Notes: a model not told the origin generated them from the letters alone. A stretch of DNA of 64,000 nt from Gossypium raimondii (GCF_025698545.1 NC_068570.1:2046001-2110000); one strand, 5' to 3'; positions 11,576-23,855 are shown, numbered from the stretch's first letter. Made by a program: numbers and translations.

Positions 11576-12348
11576 GTTAAATTCTGCTATTAGTCCCTCT
11601 ATTTTACGAAAATTTTAAGTTAAATTTTGTTATTTTCAAAATCTGATGAGACAAACATATTATGGGTGAATATACTAAAAGGTCCTTCTAGTATAGGGAC
11701 CTGCTTCAATTAGTCCCTCTACTATTAAATGGATCAATTTAGCCCTTATACTATTAAAAAGAATCAAATAAGGTCAAACTGGAATAGAGTTAACTTTATT
11801 GTTTAGAAAAATATCATTTCTTGTTTAACAAAATTAATATTTTTGAAGTTTTTATAATTTTGTAAATGAAATCTTCATTTGGAAATTGAACTACAATTGA
11901 AAAAATTCAAGACGGTTTTATATTGTCAATGTTAATTCATTACAATTTAAACTTATTTGATTCTTTTGAATAGTATAGGGACTAAATTGGTCCATTTAAT
12001 AATAAAGGATCTTCTAGGCACTTTAACCTTTTCATATGTCTAATGACATATCAACTTGCTATTTCCATATATAGATTAATGACTATCATTTTGCATCAAG
12101 ATTGAAATCTCAAAATTCGGAAAAAGTATAGAGATTGAGCAGTACAATTAGAGAATATGGACTAAATCTATATTTGTATACATAGTACAATACTAGTGAT
12201 TGAATTTAATTAAACCAATTTAACTACTATTGATCAAATTACATTTTGACCAAACGAATTACAAGACTAAAATTGACTAATTCAAAAAGCACTAGAACTA
12301 AATCCACAACTTTCACAAAGTATAGATACTAATAACAGAATTTAGCCC
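11576..12348. mobile_element. Foldback element, family B, with a nested MITE
   Basis: The left end reads GTTAAATTCTGCTATTAGTCC, and the right end, reverse-complemented, reads GGCTAAATTCTGTTATTAGT. Two further copies lie at 23558-23855 and 38188-38714. Here the element is interrupted by another element (11664-12030). No coding capacity is visible, so it is non-autonomous. Confidence 0.7.
11664..12030. mobile_element. Nested MITE-like insertion inside the family B element
   Basis: The inverted arms are the stretches at about 11713-11770 ('attaaatggatcaatttagccc') and 11945-12000, which is its complement. The flanks join as aaacatattat + catatgtcta. The family B copy at 23631-23650 reads aaacatactatcatatgcgt without the insert, so that copy serves as an empty site. 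Confidence 0.72.
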
Positions 12349-12592
12349 TTTTTTGTTGTTGTATTCAAAGGGATTTGATTTGATTTCCTCACTTTCCGCA
12401 CCTTCCGACAGGAAAATCGGCATTGGCCGATGAATATGATTCCAATGAATCAAGTCTTAATTTATTTATTACTGTCTTAATTATTACCTTTACAACAAAT
12501 CTTAGCTTAATACTTCATGTGAACAAAAATCAAGTCTTTATAATTAATTTAATCATAAAAAATTACATTTAAAAAATTGGGTTTGTTACACA

Positions 12593-13038
12593 TAAGGGTA
12601 AATTATAAAAATAGTCACTTTTGTTTGACTCAAATTACATTTTAATCACTTATGTTTGAAATGTTACGTTTTTGTTACTTATGTTATCGTTCTGTTACGA
12701 AGTGGTCACTCTATCGTTAAACTCCGTTACCTCCCTAACGACAGTCTTATGTGGCAGTTCAAATGGGTTTTAAATGCCAACTTGGATGTCCAGTTGCTGG
12801 GATGAAAATAGATTTTTAATTAAATAAATTTAATTTGGACTGCCACATAGGACATCCAAGTTGGCATTTAAAACCCATTTAGACTGCCACATAGGACCAT
12901 CGTTAGGGAGATAACGGAGCCTAACGGTAGGATGACCACTTCGTAACAAAACGATAACGTAACGTAACATTTTAAATATAAGTGACTAAAATGTAATTTG
13001 AAATAAACAAAAGTGACTTTTTTTATAGTTTACCCTTA
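12593..13038. mobile_element. 446-bp foldback MITE flanked by TA
   Basis: The left arm (TAAGGGTAAATTATAAAAAT onward) and the inverse of the right arm (TAAGGGTAAACTATAAAAAA onward) stay similar for roughly 200 bases. They share gtcacttttgttt, caaattacatttta and the CTAACGA/TCGTTAG and 'tgccacatagga' blocks. The element is almost entirely inverted repeat. Ends AGGGTAAA...TTTACCCT are flanked by TA on both sides, which fits a Tc1/mariner (Stowaway-like) insertion. No coding sequence. Confidence 0.78.
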
Positions 13039-13927
13039 CAAATAATTAGTTATAAATACCCATAGACTTATGATTCACATGAGGCTGAAACCTTGACAAC
13101 TTGTGTGGTGTTCACATGTTAGTTAAGGGTTTGATTTGGCAGTTTAGTTCTGTCTGTACTGATTTAACACGTGGGAATTTATGACAGTTTTAGATTTTTT
13201 TTCTGTGTTGGGAATTGAAAATCGTGGAATATGATATTCTTAAAAACAACGTTAAAAAAATGTAAAAAAGAAAAAAAAATTAAATAGATGAACCAACTGA
13301 CCAAACTGGTTCTTTGTATTAAGACAAGTTTAAATTCGTTGCAACTGATTATGTTGGTTCTCTAGAAAGCTGTAGGAAGTTACGCGAAACATCGGGATAA
13401 ACACTGCAACACCCGCCCCCCGATTAATAGAATCAATATCGTGTTCCGAATCGATACTCTCATCAATTTTCGATTAAACGGGTTGAATAAATTTTCTAAT
13501 TATGAATGCGTTGATTCTAATTTGGATTGCAAATACGTTTTAATTAAAATACGTGAATCTTCGAGTCTTATTATTAACCATTGTCATGTGTGAGTTAGAG
13601 TTTAACTAATTAGTTTTATGAGTTTTATTTTTTCAATTCGTAATTTATATTATAATAATTTGATTATGCTCTAAATGATTCCTCAAACATGTTTTTATAT
13701 TTATAATTGTAAAAAAAAACATTCTAATTAATTTAAGTCAAACTAAGTCTAAATTGAATTAGAAATGACAACAAAAATCTAAAAAAACTTGACCCAAAAC
13801 TAATGAAATAACCTAAATACAAAATGAACCTTACAAAAATTAAAATTCGACTTAACTCGATTCAAAATCAAACTCTATCCATCTAATTGACAGATTTAAG
13901 TAGAGTTCTCTAGGGTGTCAAACAGAC

Positions 13928-13987
13928 AGCGACGTCACGATGAGAAGCTTCCCGACGTCGCAACGACCCCATTCACGTCGTCACGAC
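13928..13987. repeat. Short CGACG/ACGTC-rich patch
   Basis: Within 60 bases the words gacgtcac, gacgtcg, acgtcgtcacgac recur, in sharp contrast to the AT-rich surroundings. It is probably a remnant of a GC-rich LTR segment; this is inference. Confidence 0.4.
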
Positions 13988-14842
13988 TAATGTAAAATCG
14001 ACCCTGCTATGAATTTTAAATTAAAAAACAAAAGAAAAAAATGGTTAAGACGGTTGAACAAAAATGACCCAGGCATAAAAAAACATTTAATTTAAACCAA
14101 ATTAAAAAAAATAAGATAAGCATGAAATAATACATAGAATGGCAACATCATAGTTCAAACAGGGGCAGGCAAAACCGCCTTTTAAGTCATCACTTACCTA
14201 ATCAAACACTGTTCTGTTTTGGTTCTTTTTTTTATAGTTCAGTTTCAGCTCACCTATCGAAAATCTGGGTACAAAAACAAAGGCAAACATGGGTTTCTCG
14301 TTTTCTAAAATTTTTTCCAATCAATGAAGAATCATTGAACTTATCACATATATATTTTCAAAGACAGTTCGTTAAGAAAACGAAAGACATGTGGGTTTTT
14401 TATTTATTTATTTTTATTTTTCCTTTTTATATAGTGCAAAACTTGTTTATGTCGGAAAACAGAACACTACACGAAAGCTAATTAGCAATGTTGGTCTCTT
14501 CTGGAAATTTTGGCTTATTGTCAAAGGAACCCTTTGACATTTTCTAGAATTATGGGATTATGCAAATTATGGGGTTGTTTTTTTTTTTTGTGTGTGTGTG
14601 TTTAGTTCAATGGAAGTGGTCCAATCATATATGCATTTGGTCGTGTCATGGATGACATACATGAAAAATTGATCCATTTTGAGTTATCTTAGTTAATTGT
14701 ATATGTCATAAGTCACTTTACTCTTTATTCAAAAGGCATGTTAGTGTCATCGGTTTTGGTGTGAAGTCCCAAATAGTCTATCTTGCTTGCCCCAAATGTT
14801 GAGGTGCTTCGTGTGAAATCGAGCAATTAAGGTCGGTTCTAA

Positions 14843-14993
14843 AGGTCCCTTTGGATGGACAGTGCGTTTTTATACGATAAGTGTAAAAACAACAGTGACG
14901 ATGAAATTAGATACTATAGTAATATTACAGCGTGAAACAAAAAGAAAATTAAACGCACCGCATTGGAGTTAAACGCCCATCCAAAGAGGCCCT
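14843..14993. mobile_element. 151-bp MITE
   Basis: The left end AGGTCCCTTTGGATGG and the reverse complement of the right end (AGGGCCTCTTTGGATGG) form an imperfect TIR. The interior is short and non-coding. GGGCC-type ends of this kind suggest a hAT-like origin, but no clear 8-bp target duplication is present. Confidence 0.65.
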
Positions 14994-15086
14994 AATATTA
15001 CTTATCACAGAGTTAATATTTCTTTTTCAAAAGATATATATTGATACAATGTGCAATTTGATATTCTTATTCTTCGTTTTTTTTTT

Positions 15087-15447
15087 GGTAAAAGTATCAT
15101 AGATGTTCCTATACTAGGAGTCAGATTTTATTTTGCCATATTTACTAGAAAATGGACAAATTAGTATTTGTACATTGGATTATATAGTAAGCTGGTCATT
15201 TCTATTAAAAAAATAATCCATTTTTACAGTTAAAAACTAACGTGGTTGATGAAATAACTAAACAGTTATGCCACGTGTACTTCATGCTAATGTAGGGACC
15301 AATATTTAAGAATAGAAGTTGATGAAATTTTTAATAGAATGACCAATTTACTCTTTGAGCTAAAGTACAAGGACTAATTTGCCTATATTTTGAGTCGAGG
15401 GGGTAAAATACACCATCCAATATAAGGGCCTCCATGGTATTTTTACT
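15087..15447. mobile_element. Foldback MITE, family A
   Basis: Begins GGTAAAAGTATCATAGATG and ends CCATGGTATTTTTACT, so the ends are inverse copies. The arms include 'tactaggagtcagat' and the interior matches the element in the APRT intron at 19921-20299. Non-coding. Confidence 0.75.
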
Positions 15448-16970
15448 TCTTTTTTCCTTTCAAAAGCTGAAGAGTTTACAAATTAATCCTTTTCGAGTTT
15501 ATGGCCACCTCTTCTAATAATGTTATTTCCAAAATCAAATCTAATTTCTCCTCGTACTATATGTCTGAACACTATACCCTAAACCCCATAACAATTTACT
15601 ATTTTAATAGTATAATTTAAAAACAAATGAGCATAATTAATACATATATACATTATACTAACTCTGACAAGTGCATTTGGACAAAGCCCAACCCAAGTAT
15701 TGGTCCAGCTTTATTTTGTTATTTATACTCACTTGTGAAAAAAAAGCCCACCTTATAACTTGCCAGATTATTATGAGATAATATTTATTTTATTTTATGA
15801 CAATAACCATTCATGATTTTAATATATATTTTTTAACTTAATTTATTCGTTTTACCTTAAATTAGATCTGTTCATGGGTTAGATTACCCATTCAAGCTTG
15901 AAGGTATGCTTGCAGTATAAGAAAATTTGGCTGAAAGCACAAAGTTTAAAAAATGGGCTTGAGCAAAAAATATGTCTGTTTAAAATATAAGTCGGGCTTG
16001 AACTTCAACATTCAAGGCTTGAGCCCGATCTGACCCATTTCTGTAATATATTTTTATTTTATTTTTATATGTTATGTGATTCATATCACATAAAATTATT
16101 ATATGCAATAATATAATACCATGTAAACGTTAAAAATATGTTAAGTTATTTGAATTTAAAAAATGAAAGAATTCAACTTTAAATTTTAATAAAAGAAAAA
16201 AAAATCTAAATGTTAAATACTAAATTGAAAATAATATGAGCAGACTCAAATAAAATTGGGTTAATCATTTACAAATAAGAGTAGCTTTGGAAAAACCTTT
16301 AAATTTATATTGTGGATCAAGTTGAGCTTGAATAAACATAAAATATACTAATATCATATATAAATTTAACTCCAACCCATCCCGACTTTACTATTTAACA
16401 CCTCAACCCTAAATCAAAATTTGAAACAAAGTTGATTTTTTTAAAAAAAATAGATAAGTTTAGTTCTAAATTCCAATTTTTTTTATCCTTAATAGTTGAA
16501 ACTAGGATTATAACTTTAGATCAATTTTGGGTCGTGCTGAGTTGGATTGGTTTTTGATCAGGTTAATTTAGATAGCGTCAAATAAACTTTTAATATTTTT
16601 GATCAATTTGGTTCGGGTAATTTTAAATTTGAATTGTGATAAGTTCGGATTATTTAAGTTTGAGGTTGATTTTTTGGGTAAGACCATTACCAATTTTTAT
16701 CACTTATAGTTTTGGTTATTTTAAGTTATTTATTTAGATCATTTAGATTCAAATTTTCATTGTTTTGAGTTAGGATGATTTTCAAGTTCAAATAAACTAA
16801 ATTTAATTTATTAATTTTATAATCAAATCGAATTAAATCAAATTTAAATTTTTGTGCGAAAGCTAGACACAACAAGAAGATATTTAAGCCAAGGTCAAAT
16901 ACGTCAAATAAAAATAAATAAATTACAGTTGGTTATTTATTTATTTATTTATTTATTTTTATTATTTGTT
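15448..16970. other. Non-genic AT-rich sequence
   Basis: No gene is seen. About 15860-16380 resembles the GGGCTTGAGC-type dispersed repeat seen elsewhere in the window. A (TTTA)n run lies near 16933-16958. Confidence 0.5.
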
Positions 16971-17484
16971 AGGGTAAACTACACTCGAGGTCACTAAATT
17001 ATTAATAAATTTACATTTTAGTGACCCAGTTTCAAAAAGTTATAAAATAGTCACTAAATTATTCGAAAGTTTGCATTTAAGTCATTAGTTTGTTAAGTTT
17101 TTTTTTGGTCAAGTTTAGTCGGTGAGTTTCAAGCAATGATTCAACAATCAGTACGGTAGAACAATGCTCATCGACGAGTAGAAAAATATTCATTAGATCT
17201 AAGCTGATTTGATTGTTAGTGTCAAAGGTTGAAGAAGAAAGTTGTTTGAATTTTGGTTCATAGATTCGTGAGGTTCAAAACAGTTTCATGAAAAAAAAAC
17301 TAAACTGTAGAGCTTTCAATTGGTACCGACAGTGTGAGAGAAGAAGGCCATACAATAGTGATATTAACAACTCATTGAATGAAAATATTCAAATAGTTCA
17401 ATGATCATCTTATAAAATTTTTAAGTTTAGTGACCAAAACGGAAGCTTTCTAATAATTCAATGAGCTTGAGTTTAGTTTACCCT
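16971..17484. mobile_element. 514-bp foldback MITE in the APRT promoter
   Basis: Begins AGGGTAAACT and ends AGTTTACCCT, a perfect 10-bp inverted end. Longer imperfect arms follow ('gtcactaaattattaa' at left; 'ttagtgacc' and 'taataattcaatgagc' at right). It ends only 168 bases before the APRT start codon. Confidence 0.75.
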
Positions 17485-17652
17485 ATTGGTTGTTAGGGTT
17501 GGTCACTCTGACAACTACGCAGTCTTCCTCTTTCACAGCTACTTTGCTCTCTCCCGCAAAACCCAAAATCAATACCATCCGAGTCGACCCGTCCCCGTGT
17601 TGAGTTTCATCAGCGAGTCACTAACTCAGTTACAAAATCAACAAAACAAAAA

Positions 17653-20480
17653 ATGGCGTCTCAAGATGAACAACAACAACAACAAGACCCTCGTATCCCC
17701 AAAATTTCTTCTGCAATTCGTGTCATCCCAAACTTCCCCAAACCAGGTTTCAAACAAAACATACTTTCGATCCCTCTGTTTGTTTTTTCTTTTTACGCTT
17801 TAACTGTTCTTTTCATTTTTTGGTCCAGGGATCATGTTTCAAGACATAACAACTTTGCTTCTTGATACCAAAGCGTTTAGTGATACTATTGATTTGTTTG
17901 TTGAAAGGTACAAAGGGCAAAATATATCTGTTGTTGCAGGTAATTTCCAGTAATGGGTTTTTTTTTTTTTTTACTTTAATAGTGTATATTGTATATATTT
18001 CTTTATAATTGTATGGTAAAATGCAGGTATAGAAGCAAGGGGATTCATATTCGGTCCACCTATTGCATTGGCTATTGGTGCCAAGTTTGTTCCTATGAGG
18101 AAACCCAATAAGTTGCCTGGTATATATATAAAGATGATTTTTGTTGAGTATTGTTGATTGTTGCATTTTGTTTAGTGATCTTTGTGGTAATTGTTAAATT
18201 TTTTGATGTTTATTAGGGGAGGTTATCTCGGAGGAGTATTCTTTAGAGTATGGAAAAGACAAAATGGAGATGCATGTCGGTGCCGTGCAAGCTGGAGAAC
18301 GTGCTTTGATAATAGATGATCTCGTTGCCACCGGTGGAACCTTGTCTGCTGCGATTAGGCTACTTGGTAGTTCAATTTTATATAAAAACGTCAAAAGCTT
18401 ACTCGTTTTTCACCTTTATGGAACATAATATGCTAGTGTGTTGCTATGAGTGAGCCTTTGAATTAAGGGGAAAGTACAAGAGATTGCCTTAGGATTTCCT
18501 TTTTGTCGTATTAGAGCATTGCTTTGCTATTTACATGAATGATTGTTTCATTTGCAGAGCGAGTCGGCGTGCATATTGTGGAGTGCGCTTGTGTTATCGA
18601 ATTATCAGGTTTAAAGGTATGTGGTGCTAATCTCATACCTCTTGCTGCCTTATCAATCACAGTTCGTGTGATAAACCTGAGCTTTAAACACATATTTTGA
18701 AACCATAATGACTGATAAAACTAAGGTTGAGCTTATAAACTCTAATAAAAATATGCCATGGAGCAGTTTGTAGTTAGGCATCTTTAGGGTTAATAGAAGA
18801 ACTTTATGAAAAACATAAAGATCTTTTTAGTATGTTTAATTATCATTATATGTTAAAATATGATGATAGTAGCAGTTCAAGTAATTCTGAAAAAAACAGA
18901 ATTATTTAAGAAACAATCTGATGAAGAAAAAACTTCAGTAGATCAGGATGAAGACATAAAAGTCTTAACTTATAATTCTGATGAAGAAACCACTTCATTT
19001 GAAAATGAAAAATAGAACCGATGGATACTGAACCAACAAATCCATATAGAAAAAGAAAAATAGAGTCTGATAATCGAACAAATGATTATCTGGTCAAAGA
19101 TTTAATTAAAGATCAATATACAACCAGTATGTTGACTAGTAATATAAAAAATTTAACTATTGATGAGAAAGATCCTAAAAATATAAGAAAATTAATTAAT
19201 AGATTTTTATTAGGAAGATTTGCTTTAAGACCAAATACTCATTGTAGGCATAAAAAGAAAAAAATATTTAGAATCATAATTCAGCTTTAGAACAGCAAGA
19301 AAACAAACAAATGTCATGGTATTGTAGAGGAAAAAGTATTCTAGATGTTGCTTACGGTGATTAGAAAGCTAATTGCGAGTTTTTTTGAGAAACAATGAAT
19401 CTCATTCCTGCTCGAGTTTCATAGTTGCAAAGTGTTAATCTTCTTTTTCAGCCTATGCTAATGTCACGGGACCATTATCCTCTTTCCAATAGACATGTCT
19501 GATAGGATGTGCAGTGCACCTGCTTGTACCCTGCCTACTTATTTAGACTGCTTGGCCTAACACTAGCACATGTTAGGCTGAGCAGTAAGTTCTCAAACAT
19601 ATAATAGTTTCAATGTCAGCTTCAACACTATATATTTGTTCTTTTATGAACATTATGTTGGGTGTCAAAGGAGGTTGACTTCTAATGAACTAGTTGTTAT
19701 CCTTTTTGTTCATTTGAGGTTTGTACAATAGCATCTCTATCATTTCTTTTAAAATAAAACTAAAATTTGTTATAGTTAATTTCATGTTAAATTACCATTG
19801 TTTATCAAATTCAACCAAAGCATAAAGGCATGGATGTAATACCAAATGCAAATTTGTGACCATGTATGAACTAGCACTCTAGTAGAGCTTTGAAATTACT
19901 GACCATTAGTCTTTTTCTACGGTAAAAGTACCATAGAGGCTCATGTACTAGGAGTCGGATTGCATTTTGTCCCCTTTACTAAAAAAATAAGCCAAATTAG
20001 TCCTTATACGTTATATCAAAGAGCAAATTGACCATTTTGTTATAAATTCCATCCATTTATAATGTTAAAATCTGGTCCCCATACGTTATCATGAGGTAGA
20101 CGTGGCATGCCATATGGAACTGTTTGGTTATTCTATTAGCTACGTCAGTTTTTAACAGAAGAAATGGATGAAATTTTTAACAGAAAGGATAAGTTTACTC
20201 GTTGATCTAATGTATAAGGATTAATTTGCCCAATTTTTGAGGTAAGGGGGAAAAATGCAATCTGACTCCTAGTACTGGGGCCTTCATGGTACTTTTACCA
20301 TTTTTTTACTGGTTTCTGACTTCTGGTGTGCTATGAATCATGCATAAACTAAACCATATTCTCCCGATATCAGTTACCCATTAACGTTTGCTTTCATTTC
20401 TTATTCTTCCTCGGTTTCTATTTCAGGGTCGGGAACGGTTAGGAGATACACCGCTGTTTGTTCTTGTAAACTCGGCTTGA
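17653..20480 (+). CDS. APT1: Adenine phosphoribosyltransferase (APRT/APT), six exons
   Basis: The enzyme converts adenine and PRPP to AMP; in plants it salvages adenine and inactivates cytokinin bases. Exons: 17653-17746, 17829-17939, 18027-18119, 18217-18366, 18558-18616, 20427-20480. All introns are GT-AG and phases close, giving 186 residues, the usual size of the cytosolic isoform. Visible are [20 protein letters not shown] (19-38) with the substrate-binding segment, [14 protein letters not shown] (71-84), the MRKPNKLPG loop (92-100), and the PRPP-binding signature [13 protein letters not shown] (129-141) with the DD pair. A Q-run (7-11) and the lack of a transit peptide argue for a cytosolic form. 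The leader is CT-rich and I see no TATA box, as in housekeeping genes. The last intron (1810 bases) is enlarged by inserted sequence. The exact paralogue number is uncertain. Confidence 0.95.
18842..19320 (+). other. Unidentified open-frame remnant inside the last APRT intron
   Basis: Two overlapping-phase frames lie here. One encodes an acidic stretch with repeated SDEE/TS words and stops at 19013-19015. The next starts with ATG at 19021 and runs 89 codons, with a basic RKRK patch, a Lys/Asp-rich middle and a CRHKKKK end. I do not recognise a family. The acidic-then-basic layout in an intron suggests a fragment of a mobile or inserted element, but this is only a guess. It is not part of the APRT mRNA, because exon phases close without it. 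Confidence 0.3.
19921..20299. mobile_element. 379-bp foldback MITE, family A, in APRT intron 5
   Basis: Starts GGTAAAAGTACCATAGAGGC and ends with the inverse GGTACTTTTACC. The arms share 'actaggagtcggattgcatttt' (left) and 'aaaatgcaatctgactcctagtac' (right). It lies wholly within the intron, 127 bases before the acceptor. Confidence 0.82.
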
Positions 20481-20880
20481 TATCACAAGTGTTGTGGTGG
20501 TGGTAGATGGGCATTGTTTGTTGCACTTTTTAGAGTTTTCAATATATAGCTACAACTTTGCCTAAAGGCCTAACTAGTCTATTTGGTTGAATAAAAAAGG
20601 CTGCATTTGGTAAATGTTTTAGTGGATTGAACCATGATAATATTAGGTTTAGGTGGTGTTGATGATGATATTCTTCCAGGTGAGTGTTCATTGCATTTGT
20701 AATAATATTTTGAGCAAAAGTGGCTTTGAGTGAAAGGTCTTGTTTGTCGGTACAAGAGATTCTGTTGTTAATACCATTGTTGTGTTTTTAAGTTGCTGAA
20801 TTCACCATTTATTGACCTTTGTTTTTCGTTTCTAGTATTCTATTTTTAATCCTATGTTCCCGCATTAAATAAGTGAATAA

Positions 20881-22810
20881 CCTAGGGTTGTAAATGAGAC
20901 TAACACACTGCTGCTCGCAAGTCATTCGAGTTTAACAAAAAAAAATAAGCCTTGAGCTTAGCCCAAATTTAGAAATTGATGTTTGATCGAGTTTGAGTCA
21001 AGTATTTGAATATATTTTTTAAATATATTTTTATATTGTGAAATTATATTTTTACTCTTATTATATAATAAGAGTTGAGCGAGTTTAATCGAGCTTGAAG
21101 CCTTGAGCTTAGCCCAAATTTAGAAATTGATGTTTGATCGAGTTTGAGTCAAGTATTGAGCTTCAAATTTTAGGTTTGCTACTATTTGGGTTCGACTCGA
21201 TTTAATGCATGTATTTAATTTTGACTTAATTTAGTCCTCTACCTTTATAATTCCATTGGTTAGTTTAAAGTAAGTAAATGAGACATTGGTGCTCCCAAGT
21301 TATTTGAGTTCTACTCGAAAAAAACTCGAACTTGTCCCAGTAATTATCAAGTTGAGCTTGAGCAACTTGAGCTATCAATTGAGTCGAATTCATGCATTGT
21401 AATACTCAATTCGAATGGTTCGTGAGCATAATCAAGTTTTTCATTTAAATATATTTTATAATATGAGATTATATTTTTACTCTTATTATATAAAAAGAGC
21501 TTAAATACAAATGAGTTTGAGCTTGAATACTAATGAGTTTAATTGAGCTTGGGTTTGAACTTGAGTTCGAAAATTGATAAATGAGCTTATTCGAACTCTA
21601 ATTCGAGCTAAAAATTTGATTTTCGGTCAAGCTTGAGCCTAGTATTGAGTCTCGAATGTTGAGTCAAGTTCGAGCTTGCTAGTATTCAAGTTGACTCTAC
21701 TCAATTACATCCTTAGTCTCTATTTTTTTTTCCCACAATTACATCCCTAGTCTAAAGAGTGTTTTTAAGAAGAAAAAAAATTACATCGTCATTTTAATCG
21801 AAATAATCTTGGCATAATTTGGTCCTTTACTTTTATAATTTCATTGGTTAGTCTAAAGTAAGTAAATAAGACATTCACAAGCTATTTGAGTTTTTCTAAA
21901 AAAAACCTCGAACTCAGTCAAGTACTTATCCAGTTGAGCTCGAGCAACTCGAGCTATCAGCCGAGTCAAATTCATGCACTGTAATGCTCGATTGAATAGG
22001 TAACAGGCATAATCGAATTTTTCATTTAAATAGATTTTTATAATATGAAAATACTTTTTTACCCTTATTGTATAAAAAGAGCTTAAATACGAATGAGCTT
22101 GAGCTTGAATATGAATGAACTTAATTGTGCTTGAGTTCGAAAATTGATAAATGATACTAATCAAGATCTAGCTCGAGTTTAAAATTTGATGTTCGATCGA
22201 GCTTTAGCTGATTATTGAGTCCCGAATGTTGAGTCAAGCTCGAGCTTGCTAGTGTTTAGGTTGACTCTGCTCAATTATATCCCTAGTCTAAAGAGTGTTA
22301 TTAAGAAAAAAAAATTACATCAACATTTTAATCGAAATAATTTTGACATAATTTGGTCCTCTACTTCTATAATTTCGGTGGTTAGTCTATAGTAAGTAAA
22401 TGAGATATTGGTGCTTGCAAGCTATTTGAGTTCTACTTGAAAAAACTCAAATTTGATTTGGTAATTATCGAGCTGAGCTCGAGCTATCAGTCGAGTCGAA
22501 TTCATGCACTGTAATACTTGATTCGAATAGGTCGCGGACATAATCAAAATTTTCATTTAAATTGATTTTTATAATATGAAATCACATTTTTATCCTTATT
22601 ATATAGAAAGAGCTTAAATACAAATGAGCTCGAGCTTGTGTTTGAACTTGAGTACGAAAATTGATAAATGAGCTTATTCAAGCTCTAACTCGAGCTTAAA
22701 ATTTGATGCTTGATCAAGCTTGAGCCGAGTATTGAGTCAAGCTCAAGCTTTCCAATATTCAGATTAACTCTGCTCAATTACACCCCTAGTCTGAAGAGTT
22801 CTCTAAGAAA
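20881..22810 (+). repeat. Diverged tandem array of ~0.4-0.6 kb units
   Basis: The phrase 'agtaagtaaatgagacattggtgct...caagttatttgagttctact' recurs from about 21267, 21855 and 22389, with a partial unit at 20891. Each unit then has 'gagctatca..gagtcgaattcatgcactgtaat', an ATTTTTATAATATGA tract and a GAGCTTGAG-rich part. Spacing of about 390, 590 and 530 bases shows internal indels. A short 18-codon-type reading is nowhere maintained. Unit origin is unknown; it begins about 400 bases after the APRT stop codon. Confidence 0.8.
20948..21157 (+). repeat. 59-bp exact direct repeat, offset 151 bases
   Basis: The 59 bases at 20948-21006 (from AGCCTTGAGCTTAGCCC to GTCAAGTATT) are repeated exactly at 21099-21157. 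Exact identity within an otherwise diverged array points to a recent duplication. Confidence 0.85.
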
Positions 22811-23557
22811 GAAAATTACATCTACGTTTTAAGCGGAATAATTGACGATATTAATGATCTATAAAAATAAAGCATAAAATTACGTGAAATTAAAGTATAA
22901 AAACTAAAGAAGGATGAAAACTATAATTTTACCTCATATATATTAGAAAGTAGAAATAGTTATGGTCTCCATATAATTTATCACCATTTACAACTGCAGA
23001 CATACACATATATTGTAGATTAAGAATGCAGATATTTTAACTAAATAAAAGTGTTAAAATTTTTTCATCTTTTATTATTATTATTTTAGCAAGCAATTGT
23101 TTACTTTCAAAGTACAATTATATGCTTTTATAATAATAAAAATAAAAATCTGCATGCTCTTCCCAACTATATTTTATTTTCAAAATTATTTCTTTGCTTT
23201 TTTTTCTTATTTTAAAAATCAAAAGATATATTAAAAAAGAAAAAATCATTTTTTTGTAAAACTAATTTAAATTTATTTGTATGATTCATTTTAGTCAGCC
23301 AACTCTCCCCACCAAATAATAAAAATAAAGTTGAAGTCTGCACATAAGTGACCCCTTCATTTGATTATTATTTAGGTATAACTTTCCATATTTCCCATGA
23401 TGTAATACTACATTAATACTAAAAAGTTGACATTTTATTACTTTATATTTTCTTTAACCATTATTATATGTACCTCTAAAAGACAAGTTCAGTGAGCATT
23501 GACTTTTTTTAGTTTAATAATTACAAGCAAAAGATAAGACAATTATATAAAAATAAT

Positions 23558-23855
23558 GGTTGAATTCAGTTATTAGTATCCGTACTTTTCAAATTTTAAA
23601 ATTTCATTTCTCGTTAAAATCCAATGCAACAAACATACTATCATATGCGTAATATGCTTAGACACTTATAATGATTCAATTGGAGAATATGGACTAAATC
23701 TACAACTGTATCCGTAGCACAAGACTGATAATTGAGTTTAATCAAACGGATTTAACTGTTACTGTTTGGGTCAGGACAAAAATTGAATAAATTAAAGTAT
23801 AGGGACTAAATCCACAACGTTCATAAAGTACATGTACTAATAACAAAATTTAACC
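23558..23855. mobile_element. Foldback element, family B (298 bp)
   Basis: Starts GGTTGAATTCAGTTATTAGT, ends ACTAATAACAAAATTTAACC. The interior matches the 11576-12348 copy, and this copy lacks the nested insertion. Confidence 0.72.
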
